DNA of 64,000 nt from positions 1,798,001-1,862,000 of the forward strand of contig NZ_CP049861.1 in the NCBI RefSeq assembly GCF_011299615.1, given 5' to 3'. The notes under the pieces are model-generated. The model saw only the letters and a program-made list of their open reading frames with translations, was not told the DNA's origin and did no database searches. This stretch comes from Erysipelothrix sp. HDW6C. Its GTDB lineage: Bacteria > Bacillota_I > Bacilli_A > Erysipelotrichales > Erysipelotrichaceae. Of the stretch, positions 1 to 8,114 are shown piece after piece (position 1 is the first letter of the stretch; each line of letters opens with the position of its first letter). The translations under genes were made by a program, and so were the position numbers.

Positions 1-663
1 CTTTTTAATTATGCCCACGAAGCGATTGTTTTAAAGATGATTGCAGATGCCGACTTGGATGCGCCCACACTCTATTTCGATGAAAAATCAGGTGTTAAAG
101 TGAGCGCGTATATTGACGATGCTCACGTTTACAATAACAGTCATATTCGCGATGCTGCACGCTTGATTCGAAGACTGCATGATCTGGATGTCCTCTCTGG
201 GGAATCATTCGATATTCTCGCAAAATATGAAATGTACAAAAAACGGATTTCAACACCTCTATATAATCTTGAGCCTTACGAGGATTTTATTCGCCATGTT
301 GCGATTTCAAGTGCTCCACACACATTATGCCATAATGACTTGGTTCAGGGGAATCTACTGTTTACCCCAGACCGCGCGTATCTCATTGACTACGAGTATG
401 CAATGGATAACGACCCTTTCTTTGATATCATGTCATTCTTAACAGAAAACGACATTCAAGACCCATCATTGCGTGAAACATTCTATCTTGCGTATTTTGG
501 TGAGACTCCCACAACAGCACAACGGAAACGATTACATACATTTGAACTTGCCCACCACGTATTATGGTGTGCATGGGCACAGATGATGTACAACACTCAC
601 GGCGACACAATTTATTACGACATTGCTACACTGAAATACACGCGACTTCTCGAAGCACTTTAG
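1..663 (+). CDS. LicA-type choline/aminoglycoside kinase family protein, 5' end outside window
   Basis: The reading frame is open from base 1, so the gene begins upstream of the window and only its last 220 codons are present. The visible part holds the kinase-fold catalytic signature of the choline kinase/APH family: a Brenner-type HNDLVQGNLL loop near codon 117 and the metal-binding IDYEYA motif about 20 residues later. Such enzymes phosphorylate choline, ethanolamine or a related small alcohol in the cytoplasm; LicA does this for phosphorylcholine decoration of surface polymers. The match is to the family; the substrate is inferred. It is the only plus-strand gene in the first 51 kb and ends in its own hairpin terminator. 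Confidence 0.75.
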   Translation, partial: LFNYAHEAIVLKMIADADLDAPTLYFDEKSGVKVSAYIDDAHVYNNSHIRDAARLIRRLHDLDVLSGESFDILAKYEMYKKRISTPLYNLEPYEDFIRHVAISSAPHTLCHNDLVQGNLLFTPDRAYLIDYEYAMDNDPFFDIMSFLTENDIQDPSLRETFYLAYFGETPTTAQRKRLHTFELAHHVLWCAWAQMMYNTHGDTIYYDIATLKYTRLLEAL

Positions 664-686
664 CGATTCCCTTAGGGATCGCTTTT
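663..686 (+). terminator. Intrinsic terminator of the choline-kinase-like gene
   Basis: A GCGATtCCC / GGGATCGC type hairpin (663-682) is followed by TTTTCT. It overlaps the stop codon of the kinase gene. Confidence 0.7.
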
Positions 687-690
687 CTAA

Positions 691-715
691 TAAAAAAACA
701 CTACCGAAGTAGTGT
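691..715 (-). terminator. Intrinsic terminator of the infC-rpmI-rplT-marR transcript
   Basis: On the minus strand ACACTAC-TTCG-GTAGTGT (698-715) is followed by a run of seven T. The UUCG tetraloop makes this a very stable hairpin. It directly follows the marR-family stop codon. Confidence 0.85.
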
Positions 716-1155
716 TAGATGTCATAAAGTTCTTTAAAGAATGTATTAATTTGATTTACTGATGCAATCAAATCATCACTATCATCCAGATGCAATAACA
801 AGCGATCAATCATTTCCTCATGGAACTGATTGTGAATATCTACGACTTCTTCTCCCTTTTCAGTGAGCACCAGTCGAAATATGCGTCGATCACGCGTATC
901 TTGTTCTCTGTAGACATATCCTTTATGAGTTAAACGATTTATGGTTGTTGTCAGTGTTCCTTGCGTAATCCGCAGATGGGCTGCAACATCACTCATCATT
1001 TTAGTTTCACTTTTCGAAATGCCTTCAAGTGTATGAACTTCTGTCATAGAAAGTTTGATTCCATGAACTCGATGGTAGCGTTCTTCTATAATCAAAATTT
1101 GATTAAAAATATCAACCAGTAATTCATTCAATACCTTTCGAGCATCGATCGTCAT
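715..1155 (-). CDS. MarR-family transcriptional regulator
   Basis: The 146-residue protein has the MarR winged-helix layout: N-terminal dimer helix, HTH around residues 50-75 (ending QGTLTTTINRLTHKGYV) and the wing motif DTRDRRIFRLVLTEKG near residue 90. MarR proteins are homodimers that bind palindromic operators, usually released by a small ligand. The size and the helix sequence resemble FabT, the fatty-acid synthesis repressor of streptococci, but no fab gene is in view, so the regulon is unknown. It lies 7 bp downstream of rplT with no obvious Shine-Dalgarno of its own, suggesting co-transcription and possibly coupling with the ribosomal-protein operon. Confidence 0.88.
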   Translation of the reverse strand: MTIDARKVLNELLVDIFNQILIIEERYHRVHGIKLSMTEVHTLEGISKSETKMMSDVAAHLRITQGTLTTTINRLTHKGYVYREQDTRDRRIFRLVLTEKGEEVVDIHNQFHEEMIDRLLLHLDDSDDLIASVNQINTFFKELYDI

Positions 1156-1162
1156 ATGCTAA

Positions 1163-1522
1163 TTATTTTTCTAAAGCTTTTTGAGCTTTTCCAACTAATG
1201 TAGCGAATCCTTTTGGATCGTGAATAGCAATCTCTGATAACATTTTACGGTTAATTTCGATGTTTGCTAAACGAAGACCGTGCATTAATGTGCTGTAGCT
1301 AATGTCATTTTGACGTGCTGCTGCATTGATACGTGTAATCCATAATTTACGCATTTCACGTTTAAGTTGTTTACGATCACGGTATGCATAACGCATTGAA
1401 CGCATAACTTGTTCGTTAGCTGTACGGTACAATGTATGTTTTGAACCATAATAACCTTTCGCTAATTTTAAAACCTTTTTACGGCGTGCACGTGACGCCA
1501 CTGAATTTGTTGATCTTGGCAT
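1163..1522 (-). CDS. rplT: 50S ribosomal protein L20
   Basis: The 119-residue basic protein is a full-length L20, with the typical start ([20 protein letters not shown]), the [10 protein letters not shown] segment and the [15 protein letters not shown] region. L20 binds 23S rRNA early in 50S assembly. In Firmicutes it also represses its own operon by binding a leader RNA ahead of infC. It is the last ribosomal gene of infC-rpmI-rplT. Confidence 0.98.
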   Translation of the reverse strand: MPRSTNSVASRARRKKVLKLAKGYYGSKHTLYRTANEQVMRSMRYAYRDRKQLKREMRKLWITRINAAARQNDISYSTLMHGLRLANIEINRKMLSEIAIHDPKGFATLVGKAQKALEK

Positions 1523-1536
1523 TTAACTCGTCCTCC

Positions 1537-1731
1537 TTAACCTTGTAACAAATGCTTAACACGTTTGTAATCGCTCTTTGAAACAAGAGTTGCTTTACGC
1601 AATTGACGATTTTGTTTTGTTGTCTTACGACGTTTCATATGACTTACATAAGCATGTTGTCTTTTTAATTTACCGGTACCTGTGCGCTTAACACGTTTAG
1701 CAAAAGTACGCTTTGTTTTCATTTTTGGCAT
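1537..1731 (-). CDS. rpmI: 50S ribosomal protein L35
   Basis: This 64-residue, strongly basic protein ([20 protein letters not shown] at the N terminus) is a complete L35. It sits 14 bp upstream of rplT and 24 bp downstream of infC, each with a clear AGGA-type ribosome binding site, as in most Firmicutes. Confidence 0.98.
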   Translation of the reverse strand: MPKMKTKRTFAKRVKRTGTGKLKRQHAYVSHMKRRKTTKQNRQLRKATLVSKSDYKRVKHLLQG

Positions 1732-1755
1732 TCTAAAGCCCTCCTTAAATATGAC

Positions 1756-2301
1756 TTATTTCTTGTTAGGAGATATCACAACTGACATGGTATTTCCTTC
1801 AAGTTTAGGCATTTTCTCTACCGAACCTAAGTCTTTACATTCTTCGATAAAGCGATCCATTGTCTTGCGTCCGACATCAATACGTGTCATCATACGACCT
1901 CTAAATCGCATGTCAACTTTAACTTTGGTGCCTTCTTCTAACCATTTACGAGCATGACGTAGTTTTGTATCAAAATCATGTTGATCAATAACTGGCGACA
2001 AACGTAATGGTTTGATTTGTGTGACATGTTGGTTTCGCTTTGCATCTTTGTTTTTCTTTTGAAGTTCATATCGATAACGACCATAATCCAAAATCTTCGC
2101 AACCGGAGGGTTACCATTTGGTGCTACAACCATTAAATCGAGATTGCTCTCATAAGCTTTCTCAAGCGCTTCGCGTCTCATCATGATACCATATTGCTCC
2201 CCATTCGGTCCGATTACTAACAACTCTTTGAAACGAATTGCATCGTTAATCATATCGTCTGGTCCAGGTTTACGATTATCTTGACCCATTCTTCTACTAA
2301 T
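1756..2301 (-). CDS. infC: Translation initiation factor IF-3, ATT start codon
   Basis: IF-3 keeps the 30S subunit apart from 50S and checks the initiator tRNA and start codon. The protein shows the N-domain (NDAIRFKELLVIGPNGEQYG) and the C-domain (RLSPVIDQHDFDTKLRHARK). I place the start at ATT (2301-2299): an AGGAGG Shine-Dalgarno ends 8 bases before it. The GTG three codons upstream lies inside the Shine-Dalgarno and cannot be used. AUU starts are a known property of infC in E. coli and Bacillus and allow IF-3 to repress its own translation. The product is 181 residues. Confidence 0.95.
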   Translation of the reverse strand: MSRRMGQDNRKPGPDDMINDAIRFKELLVIGPNGEQYGIMMRREALEKAYESNLDLMVVAPNGNPPVAKILDYGRYRYELQKKNKDAKRNQHVTQIKPLRLSPVIDQHDFDTKLRHARKWLEEGTKVKVDMRFRGRMMTRIDVGRKTMDRFIEECKDLGSVEKMPKLEGNTMSVVISPNKK

Positions 2302-2445
2302 AAAACTCACCTCCTAGTGATTAAAACAATAAAAAAGTGTGCACATATTAAGAACACACTCAAAGGTTTATAGAAATAACCTAAGCTTTTACCTATGACA
2401 TGGTGCCATCAGGTGAGAAGAGTGCTTCTACTTTCTTATTGCTTG
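2302..2445 (-). ncRNA. L20-type leader RNA with attenuator ahead of infC
   Basis: About 145 bases separate the infC promoter from the ATT start. Close to the gene, on the minus strand, AGTGTG...CACACT-type arms (2355-2360 with 2336-2341) are followed by a T run at 2331-2335, a transcription terminator inside the leader. Upstream of it are further pairable segments. Firmicutes infC-rpmI-rplT operons carry an L20-binding leader that controls premature termination in this position. Assignment to that family rests on position and the terminator; I did not resolve the L20-binding fold. Confidence 0.65.
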
Positions 2446-2448
2446 GCT

Positions 2449-2478
2449 ATTATAGCATACATCATCACAGGCGTCAAA
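2449..2478 (-). promoter_or_regulatory. Sigma-A promoter of infC-rpmI-rplT
   Basis: Minus-strand TTGACG (2473-2478) and TATAAT (2449-2454) are separated by 18 bp. Transcription would start near 2442, giving the leader described above. Confidence 0.8.
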
Positions 2479-2544
2479 CGTTTTTTCAGGGATGCTATCG
2501 GGAGAAACACCCCTCAAAACTGAATGAATCAATAACGCTTCTAC

Positions 2545-3450
2545 TTACTTAAAACACTGGACTACATAATCGTTAAAACGTTTCGCTTCTTCCCATTGTG
2601 GGAAGTGAGCAGAATGTTCGAAAATCGTTAATGACTTCTCACTTGTAAGGTTGGTGAACCATGATTTCGCGATTTGCGTAGATACATGTTCATCATGGGC
2701 ACCCGCTACCAAATGGACCGGTACATCCAGCTGCACTACATCTGAAAAATCTACAGTCATCAGTTCTTGCCAAAGTTTAATGATTGACTGCTTTGACCCT
2801 TTTTGACGATTCACAAGATCACGAATAGAATAGATTTTTGAAAAGAGAAACGGTTTTACAAGGTAGTTTTGATTGGTTCGACCGTAAAGTGACCCACCTC
2901 TCTTAACAACGTCGCGGGTGATGGTTAAGACTTGTTTTAGCCAATCCGATTGGGTGAAGTCAATTTGAGCTTTGTGAGCGACTTCATCGTCAGTCATACT
3001 CCGATCACTGATGAAACGTACCTGGTTTATCAGTGTTTCCTGCATATTTACAACTTGTCCACACCCAATATACGCCTGAATGTAATCTGGGAATTGTTGA
3101 AGACACTTTATTCCTATAACACTGCCCCACGAATGACCAATTACATACAGTTTATCACGACCATACTTGTCCAGAATGTATTCAATTAATACTTTTGCAT
3201 CATCGACATAGTCTTGAATGGTCGGTACTTCATCTTCCGCAAATTTGTAATAGGATAACCCTGCACCACGTTGTTCCCATACAATCAAGGTAAACGACTT
3301 CGCAAGCTGTTGATTAAATCGCTCAATTAAAGGTGCACACGAATCCCCAGGGCCTCCATGTATATAAAAAATAATCGGATGCTCTTTGTTTGTAGCGTAT
3401 GTAACAAGTGTTTGATTATGTTGACCTCTAACTTTGATTGTATCTATCAT
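2545..3450 (-). CDS. Alpha/beta hydrolase, proline iminopeptidase-like
   Basis: The 301-residue protein has the HGGPG oxyanion motif near residue 31, the nucleophile elbow GHSWGS near residue 106, a late Asp (AGAHDEHV) and the catalytic His (EHSAHFPQWE) near the end. This is the layout of the S33 prolyl aminopeptidase / proline iminopeptidase group, cytoplasmic serine hydrolases that remove N-terminal proline; related enzymes hydrolyse other amides and esters, so the substrate is not certain. It follows the MerR-type gene by 84 bp in the same direction and may be its target. Confidence 0.85.
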   Translation of the reverse strand: MIDTIKVRGQHNQTLVTYATNKEHPIIFYIHGGPGDSCAPLIERFNQQLAKSFTLIVWEQRGAGLSYYKFAEDEVPTIQDYVDDAKVLIEYILDKYGRDKLYVIGHSWGSVIGIKCLQQFPDYIQAYIGCGQVVNMQETLINQVRFISDRSMTDDEVAHKAQIDFTQSDWLKQVLTITRDVVKRGGSLYGRTNQNYLVKPFLFSKIYSIRDLVNRQKGSKQSIIKLWQELMTVDFSDVVQLDVPVHLVAGAHDEHVSTQIAKSWFTNLTSEKSLTIFEHSAHFPQWEEAKRFNDYVVQCFK

Positions 3451-3534
3451 ATCTCTATTGTCCTACCTTTCAAACAAAAAATGTGCTTATATATTGTAAA
3501 ATTGAACATCGATTCTATAGGAGGATCAAAGACT

Positions 3535-4506
3535 CTATTGATTGAGTTTAATGGGTACATACCGTTGCATTTGACGGTATCCCAACCCCTTTTCAATATC
3601 CTGCTGGTATGTATTATCTTCATCCAGGTATGGCATATTGAACATGAAACTGCGTTCTTCATCTCTCATAAAATTTGTACTTTCCAACCATCGTAGAATT
3701 TTATCCTGTACCTTGATGATACTTTCATCATCTTCATCGATACTCACGGCCATTGCATACAAACCACCGGGAAAATCAATCAATCTCAGCGGACTCTCAT
3801 CATCCAATATAAAATTATCATCTACCGCACAAATCATCTCCCCATGATCATCTGTGCTCACAAGTGTGAAATCCAAGCAATCAAAAATTACGGGTTTAAA
3901 AGCAGCATAATGTTGCCACAACTGAAACATGTAGCCGCCAGGCTTAAAGATTGCTTCCCAAGAGTGAACCCCCGAAGAAAGTGCACGAAACGCCGGAACT
4001 CGCACGACCATTACATCGGGCACCTTTTTGTCCAATGCATCTGTAATCTCGACAAGACGCGCGTAATTATTGCTATTTCCGCGATAATCTGTGGTGGTAA
4101 TCTGTGTTTCAACTTCTTTCGCTTTATGATACAAGTGTTGAATATCGGCCTGGTTTGTAAAGTTTAACGTTTCAATCTCTTGAATGAATTCCAACACCAA
4201 CCCCTTCAACTCATGGAGTAGTGACACTTCATCATCAATTGTTGAAACCTTTTTACTCAAAACATCCAAAACAACACCAGAACCGGATACTTCGAAAATT
4301 CGCTGAATATCTTTGATACTAATGTTTAGTTTTCTTAGAATTAGAATCTGCTCTATACGTCGCACTGCTGCTTCATCATACATCCGATACGAACCGTGTT
4401 CATCGCGCACACTTTGGAGAATACCCATATCTTCATAGTAACGCAATGTGCGAGCTGTGATATCGTAGGCCGTTGAAACATCCCTGATTTTCATTAAGTC
4501 ACTCAT
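3535..4506 (-). CDS. MerR-family regulator with GyrI-like effector-binding domain
   Basis: The 323-residue protein starts with a MerR winged helix (ITARTLRYYEDMGIL, then GSYRMYDEAAVRRIEQILILR), continues with a coiled-coil dimer helix (about residues 75-125), and ends in a domain of the AraC-effector-binding/GyrI type (about 155-320). This is the BmrR/TipA-like plan: regulators that bend an over-long promoter spacer when a small lipophilic or cationic compound is bound. No metal-binding Cys pair is visible, arguing against a metal sensor. Its own promoter has the 19-bp spacer expected for MerR control. Start codon supported by GAGGA 6 bases upstream. Confidence 0.9.
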   Translation of the reverse strand: MSDLMKIRDVSTAYDITARTLRYYEDMGILQSVRDEHGSYRMYDEAAVRRIEQILILRKLNISIKDIQRIFEVSGSGVVLDVLSKKVSTIDDEVSLLHELKGLVLEFIQEIETLNFTNQADIQHLYHKAKEVETQITTTDYRGNSNNYARLVEITDALDKKVPDVMVVRVPAFRALSSGVHSWEAIFKPGGYMFQLWQHYAAFKPVIFDCLDFTLVSTDDHGEMICAVDDNFILDDESPLRLIDFPGGLYAMAVSIDEDDESIIKVQDKILRWLESTNFMRDEERSFMFNMPYLDEDNTYQQDIEKGLGYRQMQRYVPIKLNQ

Positions 4507-4538
4507 ATCTTTTCCTCACTTTTCTTTGATATAACCGT

Positions 4539-4569
4539 ATTATAAATCCTTACGCAACGGAAGAGTCAA
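4539..4569 (-). promoter_or_regulatory. MerR-type promoter with 19-bp spacer
   Basis: Minus-strand TTGACT (4564-4569) and TATAAT (4539-4544) are separated by 19 bp, not 17. The spacer holds an imperfect dyad (CCGTTGCGTAAGG). Both features are typical of promoters bound by MerR proteins, here reading into the MerR gene itself. Confidence 0.75.
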
Positions 4570-4575
4570 GCGTGA

Positions 4576-4977
4576 TTAAACATGTTTTTTTAATTTATAG
4601 GTTAGAGCAGACTCAATGCAATACCTTAATGCATCGAGCGGAAGCGGTTCATCGAGGGCTACAACGATTGCGCGATTTCCAGAGAATACCAATTGATCTG
4701 GAAAAACGATCCGAAAATGTTCCACGAGTGATGTTTGGCAGTTGACAAATAATGCAACATGTTTTGCATCGAATTGATCCAAACGAACAGCTGTTCCGCT
4801 CTTTGGCGCAGCATACGAAGGTTGGTTCCATTTTAAATCTTCACGAATTGTATCAATCTCAGGATTGTTTTGAGCAATCTCAAAAATCAGTTCTCGTAAT
4901 CTCAGCAGTATTTTTCGCGTTTTAATATCGTAATCTGCAAATCGTTCATCTATTTGCAGTGATGAAAATTCAGTCAT
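4576..4977 (-). CDS. DUF1801 (YdhG-like) protein
   Basis: The 133-residue protein shows the DUF1801 pattern: a helix RKILLRLRELIFEIA, then EDLKWNQPSYA, and a C-terminal DALRYCIESALTYK. The fold is related to iron-chaperone frataxin-like proteins (YdhG), but the function of most members is unknown. I use the ATG at 4977, with AAAGGAG 5 bases before it; the start codon overlaps the stop of the EVE gene as ATGA, so translation is coupled. An upstream in-frame ATG at 5013 lacks a ribosome binding site. Confidence 0.85.
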   Translation of the reverse strand: MTEFSSLQIDERFADYDIKTRKILLRLRELIFEIAQNNPEIDTIREDLKWNQPSYAAPKSGTAVRLDQFDAKHVALFVNCQTSLVEHFRIVFPDQLVFSGNRAIVVALDEPLPLDALRYCIESALTYKLKKHV

Positions 4978-5411
4978 ACACGCTCCTTTGGCATCGCATT
5001 CATCGCGTGCCATAATGTCTCTGCATCTTTTTTTGAAATTTCAAAGTGTCCGTATCGAAACTTCTCACCATAATGCTGTTTATCCGTAACAAACTCAAGG
5101 TGGTCCATCACATCGTGAATATTCACCGGTTTAATGTGCGGATAAAATGTGACATCACTACGAAAAGGTGTAAAACCAGGGCTCATCTCTACTTGATACA
5201 CACGACCATCAAGAATTCTTCCCATCGCTGTGAATGATTGAAACTGGTCCTTTTTTCCCATCTTATTGCTGGGTGAGTAATAAAACACAACATCATTGGT
5301 CTTCATTCGCTTTAAAGGTTTTGATTTCCCATGGCATGCTTGCGCAAACCCTTGTTCCACTCCAATGCGAACGTGATCATAACTCGCTACTGCAATCCAA
5401 TATCTACGCAT
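4974..5411 (-). CDS. EVE-domain (UPF0310) protein
   Basis: This 145-residue protein is a complete single EVE domain: MRRYWIAVASYDHV at the N terminus, then KRMKTNDVVFYYSP and FTAMGRILDGRVYQVEM. EVE domains belong to the PUA/YTH superfamily, which binds modified bases in RNA or DNA. Stand-alone bacterial EVE proteins have been proposed to recognise modified nucleic acid in defence or RNA quality control. It overlaps the DUF1801 gene by 4 bp. No restriction or defence gene is adjacent, so a housekeeping RNA role is equally possible. Confidence 0.88.
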   Translation of the reverse strand: MRRYWIAVASYDHVRIGVEQGFAQACHGKSKPLKRMKTNDVVFYYSPSNKMGKKDQFQSFTAMGRILDGRVYQVEMSPGFTPFRSDVTFYPHIKPVNIHDVMDHLEFVTDKQHYGEKFRYGHFEISKKDAETLWHAMNAMPKERV

Positions 5412-5470
5412 GCATCTTCCACCCTCTCATTTTATTGGTCATGTTATCACTCTCTTCATTGGATTCCTTC

Positions 5471-6277
5471 TTATTTCTTAAAGAATTTCCCGAAGAAAGT
5501 ATTTGATTTTGCTAAATAAAACGGTTCAAGAGAATCCATGCGTTGTCCGATACTCGAATTTGCTTCATAAAGCATGATATCAACAAACATCCCCTTAAGG
5601 AATGGTTTTGCTGATTCTCCAATTACAGGAACAACACTGCGGTCTTCACTGTCAACAACAATCAAGTAACTCGATTCACCATTACGACGCATAAGTTGTA
5701 ACCACGCTTTTTTTACTCCTAAATGATGTTTCAGGGCATTTGCAATCGCAGCCACCATCGCTTGCGGATAGTCACTGGGCTCACCCAGCATAATCTCAGT
5801 TTCCTTCTCAATAACTTCCTGAGAGGTCCCTGTCAGGCGTATCTCTTTTTGACGTTTGAAATTGTCCAAACTTTGACGTGAGAGGACGAAATTTGTGCTG
5901 AAAGGATTTATGACCACCCCTGTAATCGTTTCATTCTTTTGGACCATTGCCGCAAAATCATCGAATCGAACAATCAATGTTTCTGGTTTATTGGGAAGGG
6001 ATTGCCAGCGTGCTACTTCTTCCCAGTCCGTGAAAAGCGGTAGATAGCTTTGTCCTTCCGCATTGGTTAAGTGATTAACGCGCATGACTGCACCTTCTGT
6101 AAGTTTGCCCTCAGCAATCTTTGGAGCATTGTCAAACGAGACGACCGCTAGCAAATGTGCTTCCATAATAATAGCTTCAAAAATCGAATCCAACAATGAT
6201 TCGCTGTTGCTTTCTCGATAAGCCTTCAAGTTTTCTTTCAAATTCGGATTGGTAACCGGTGTATTTACATCAACCAT
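5471..6277 (-). CDS. SseB-family protein (enhanced serine sensitivity-like)
   Basis: The protein (268 residues) carries an SseB N-terminal domain (AHLLAVVSFDNA ... YLPLFTDWEEVARW ... VINPFSTNFVLSR) and a C-terminal SseB domain (AIANALKHHLGVKKAWLQLM ... VDIMLYE). E. coli SseB affects rhodanese activity and serine sensitivity, but its biochemical role is not known; many Firmicutes have a copy. I use the ATG at 6277, which has AAAGGAG 7 bases before it. An in-frame ATG at 6298 has only a weak site. The gene lies between the aspS terminator and the EVE gene and is probably its own transcript. Confidence 0.8.
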   Translation of the reverse strand: MVDVNTPVTNPNLKENLKAYRESNSESLLDSIFEAIIMEAHLLAVVSFDNAPKIAEGKLTEGAVMRVNHLTNAEGQSYLPLFTDWEEVARWQSLPNKPETLIVRFDDFAAMVQKNETITGVVINPFSTNFVLSRQSLDNFKRQKEIRLTGTSQEVIEKETEIMLGEPSDYPQAMVAAIANALKHHLGVKKAWLQLMRRNGESSYLIVVDSEDRSVVPVIGESAKPFLKGMFVDIMLYEANSSIGQRMDSLEPFYLAKSNTFFGKFFKK

Positions 6278-6343
6278 GGTGTTCTCCTTTTGTGTCATTT
6301 TCTCTTTACATTCATTATAAACTACTGTACTTCAAACGCAAAG

Positions 6344-6364
6344 AAAAACCCGATGAAATCGGGC
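6344..6364 (-). terminator. Terminator of hisS-aspS
   Basis: Minus-strand CCCGAT-TTC-ATCGGG is followed by TTTTTC, 7 bp after the aspS stop codon. Confidence 0.85.
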
Positions 6365-6370
6365 TATCTT

Positions 6371-8113
6371 TTATTTCTCTTCAGTTACAATTGATAAATG
6401 TAATTCTTGCAATTGTTTGTCAACTGCAGGACTTGGAGCATTTGTAAGCGGACAACGTGCCGAAGCGTTTTTAGGGAACGCAATCACATCTCGAATGGTG
6501 TCGGAATGTGTCAGCGCCATTGCATAACGGTCAAGACCAAATGCAATACCACCATGAGGTGGTGTTCCGTACTGGAATGCATCCACAAAGAATCCAAAAC
6601 GCTTTTCAATTTCTTCAGGTGTAAACCCAATGAGTTCAAAGAGTTTTTGTTGTAAGGCTTGGTCATAGATACGCATTGACCCTCCAGCAACCTCAAATCC
6701 ATTCAACACAAGGTCATATGCTTGAGCAATAACTGCGAGTGGATCTGTATCAAGCAAGGGAATGTCCGCCTCTTTTGGCGAGGTAAATGGATGGTGTCTT
6801 GCGATAATAACGCCATCTTCCATTTCAAACATTGGGAAATCAACAACCCAGCAGTATGCAAAGCTGTTTGAAGGCACCATGTCGTAATCTTTGGCCAGTG
6901 CAAGACGTAAGGCTCCAATCGCAGTACATGTTGTTTCCCACGCACCACTTCCGACAAAGACAACATCACCAACTTCGACGTTAAACGCAGCAACTATCGC
7001 ATCATGTTCTGATTCTGAGATAAACTTGGCTGCCGATCCTGTAAACCCTTCTGCCTCTTTCTTTAGAACTACAAGTCCCTTAAGACCGTATTTTTTTACC
7101 AAATCTGTATATTTATCGATAACTTTACGCGTAATCGATTCTGCTTGACCACGAAGGACGAGACCTTTAAGTGACCCACCTTCGGCAAGCACATCGCTGA
7201 ATACTTTAAACTCTGATTTTGCAAATACAGTTCCGAAATCTTGAAGTAAGAAGTCAAAACGCATGTCGGGTTTATCACTTCCATAGTTATTTAACGCATC
7301 GATAAATTTAATCTTTGGAATCGCAGGTTTCTCATGACCCAAGACGTTAACCATAACATTGTTGACAACACCTTCGATAATTTCTTGAAACTCATCTTCG
7401 CTTAGAAATGACGCTTCGATATCAACTTGCGTAAAGTCAAGTTGGCGGTCAGCACGTAAATCTTCGTCACGGAAACAACGCGCAACTTGATAGTAACGCT
7501 CCATTCCTGCGATCATTAACATTTGTTTAAAGATTTGCGGTGATTGGGCTAAAGCGTAAAACTCTCCTGCATGGACACGTGAAGGTACTAAGTACTCGCG
7601 TGCTCCTTCAGGTGTGGATTTGGTAAGCATCGGCGTCTCAATATCGATGAACCCTTGTGCTTCCAATGTATCGCGCATTTCACGAACAATACGAGCACGC
7701 GTCATAAGCTTCTCTTGCATTACGGGTCGGCGTAAGTCTAAGTAGCGATACTTTAGACGGGTTTCTTCTAACGCATCTGTTTCGTCGGCAATAATCATGG
7801 GTGTTTGGTTTGCTTTATTAATAACCTTGATTTCCGCAACTTCGATTTCAACATCCCCTGTTAGCATTTTTGGATTCTTATCTTGACGTTCGCGCACTGT
7901 ACCACTCACCGAGATGACAAATTCATTCTTCAGTGTTTCAACAATTGGATACTCGTCATGATTGACGACCAATTGTACAAGTCCACTGCGGTCTCTTAAA
8001 TCGATAAAGTTAATCGACCCAAAGTTACGACGCTTTGCGACCCAACCAACGAGTTCGACATGTTCGCCAACATTTTCAATTCTTAATGTTCCATTATGAT
8101 GTGTTCTTTTCAT
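6371..8113 (-). CDS. aspS: Aspartyl-tRNA synthetase
   Basis: A full-length class II synthetase of the bacterial type (580 residues). An N-terminal OB-fold for the anticodon (VELVGWVAKRRNFGSINFIDLRD) is followed by the catalytic core with motif 2 (FRDEDLRADRQLDFTQVD), the bacterial GAD insertion (about 290-410), and motif 3 (GIAFGLDRYAMAL). It charges tRNA-Asp; whether it also charges tRNA-Asn depends on whether the genome has AsnRS. It starts 1 bp after hisS and shares its T-box-controlled transcript. Confidence 0.98.
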   Translation of the reverse strand: MKRTHHNGTLRIENVGEHVELVGWVAKRRNFGSINFIDLRDRSGLVQLVVNHDEYPIVETLKNEFVISVSGTVRERQDKNPKMLTGDVEIEVAEIKVINKANQTPMIIADETDALEETRLKYRYLDLRRPVMQEKLMTRARIVREMRDTLEAQGFIDIETPMLTKSTPEGAREYLVPSRVHAGEFYALAQSPQIFKQMLMIAGMERYYQVARCFRDEDLRADRQLDFTQVDIEASFLSEDEFQEIIEGVVNNVMVNVLGHEKPAIPKIKFIDALNNYGSDKPDMRFDFLLQDFGTVFAKSEFKVFSDVLAEGGSLKGLVLRGQAESITRKVIDKYTDLVKKYGLKGLVVLKKEAEGFTGSAAKFISESEHDAIVAAFNVEVGDVVFVGSGAWETTCTAIGALRLALAKDYDMVPSNSFAYCWVVDFPMFEMEDGVIIARHHPFTSPKEADIPLLDTDPLAVIAQAYDLVLNGFEVAGGSMRIYDQALQQKLFELIGFTPEEIEKRFGFFVDAFQYGTPPHGGIAFGLDRYAMALTHSDTIRDVIAFPKNASARCPLTNAPSPAVDKQLQELHLSIVTEEK

Positions 8114-8114
8114 T

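Noticed and set aside
2302..2310. GTG start for infC
   Set aside because: The GTG is part of the AGGAGGTG Shine-Dalgarno itself; ATT at 2301 has correct spacing and fits known infC starts.
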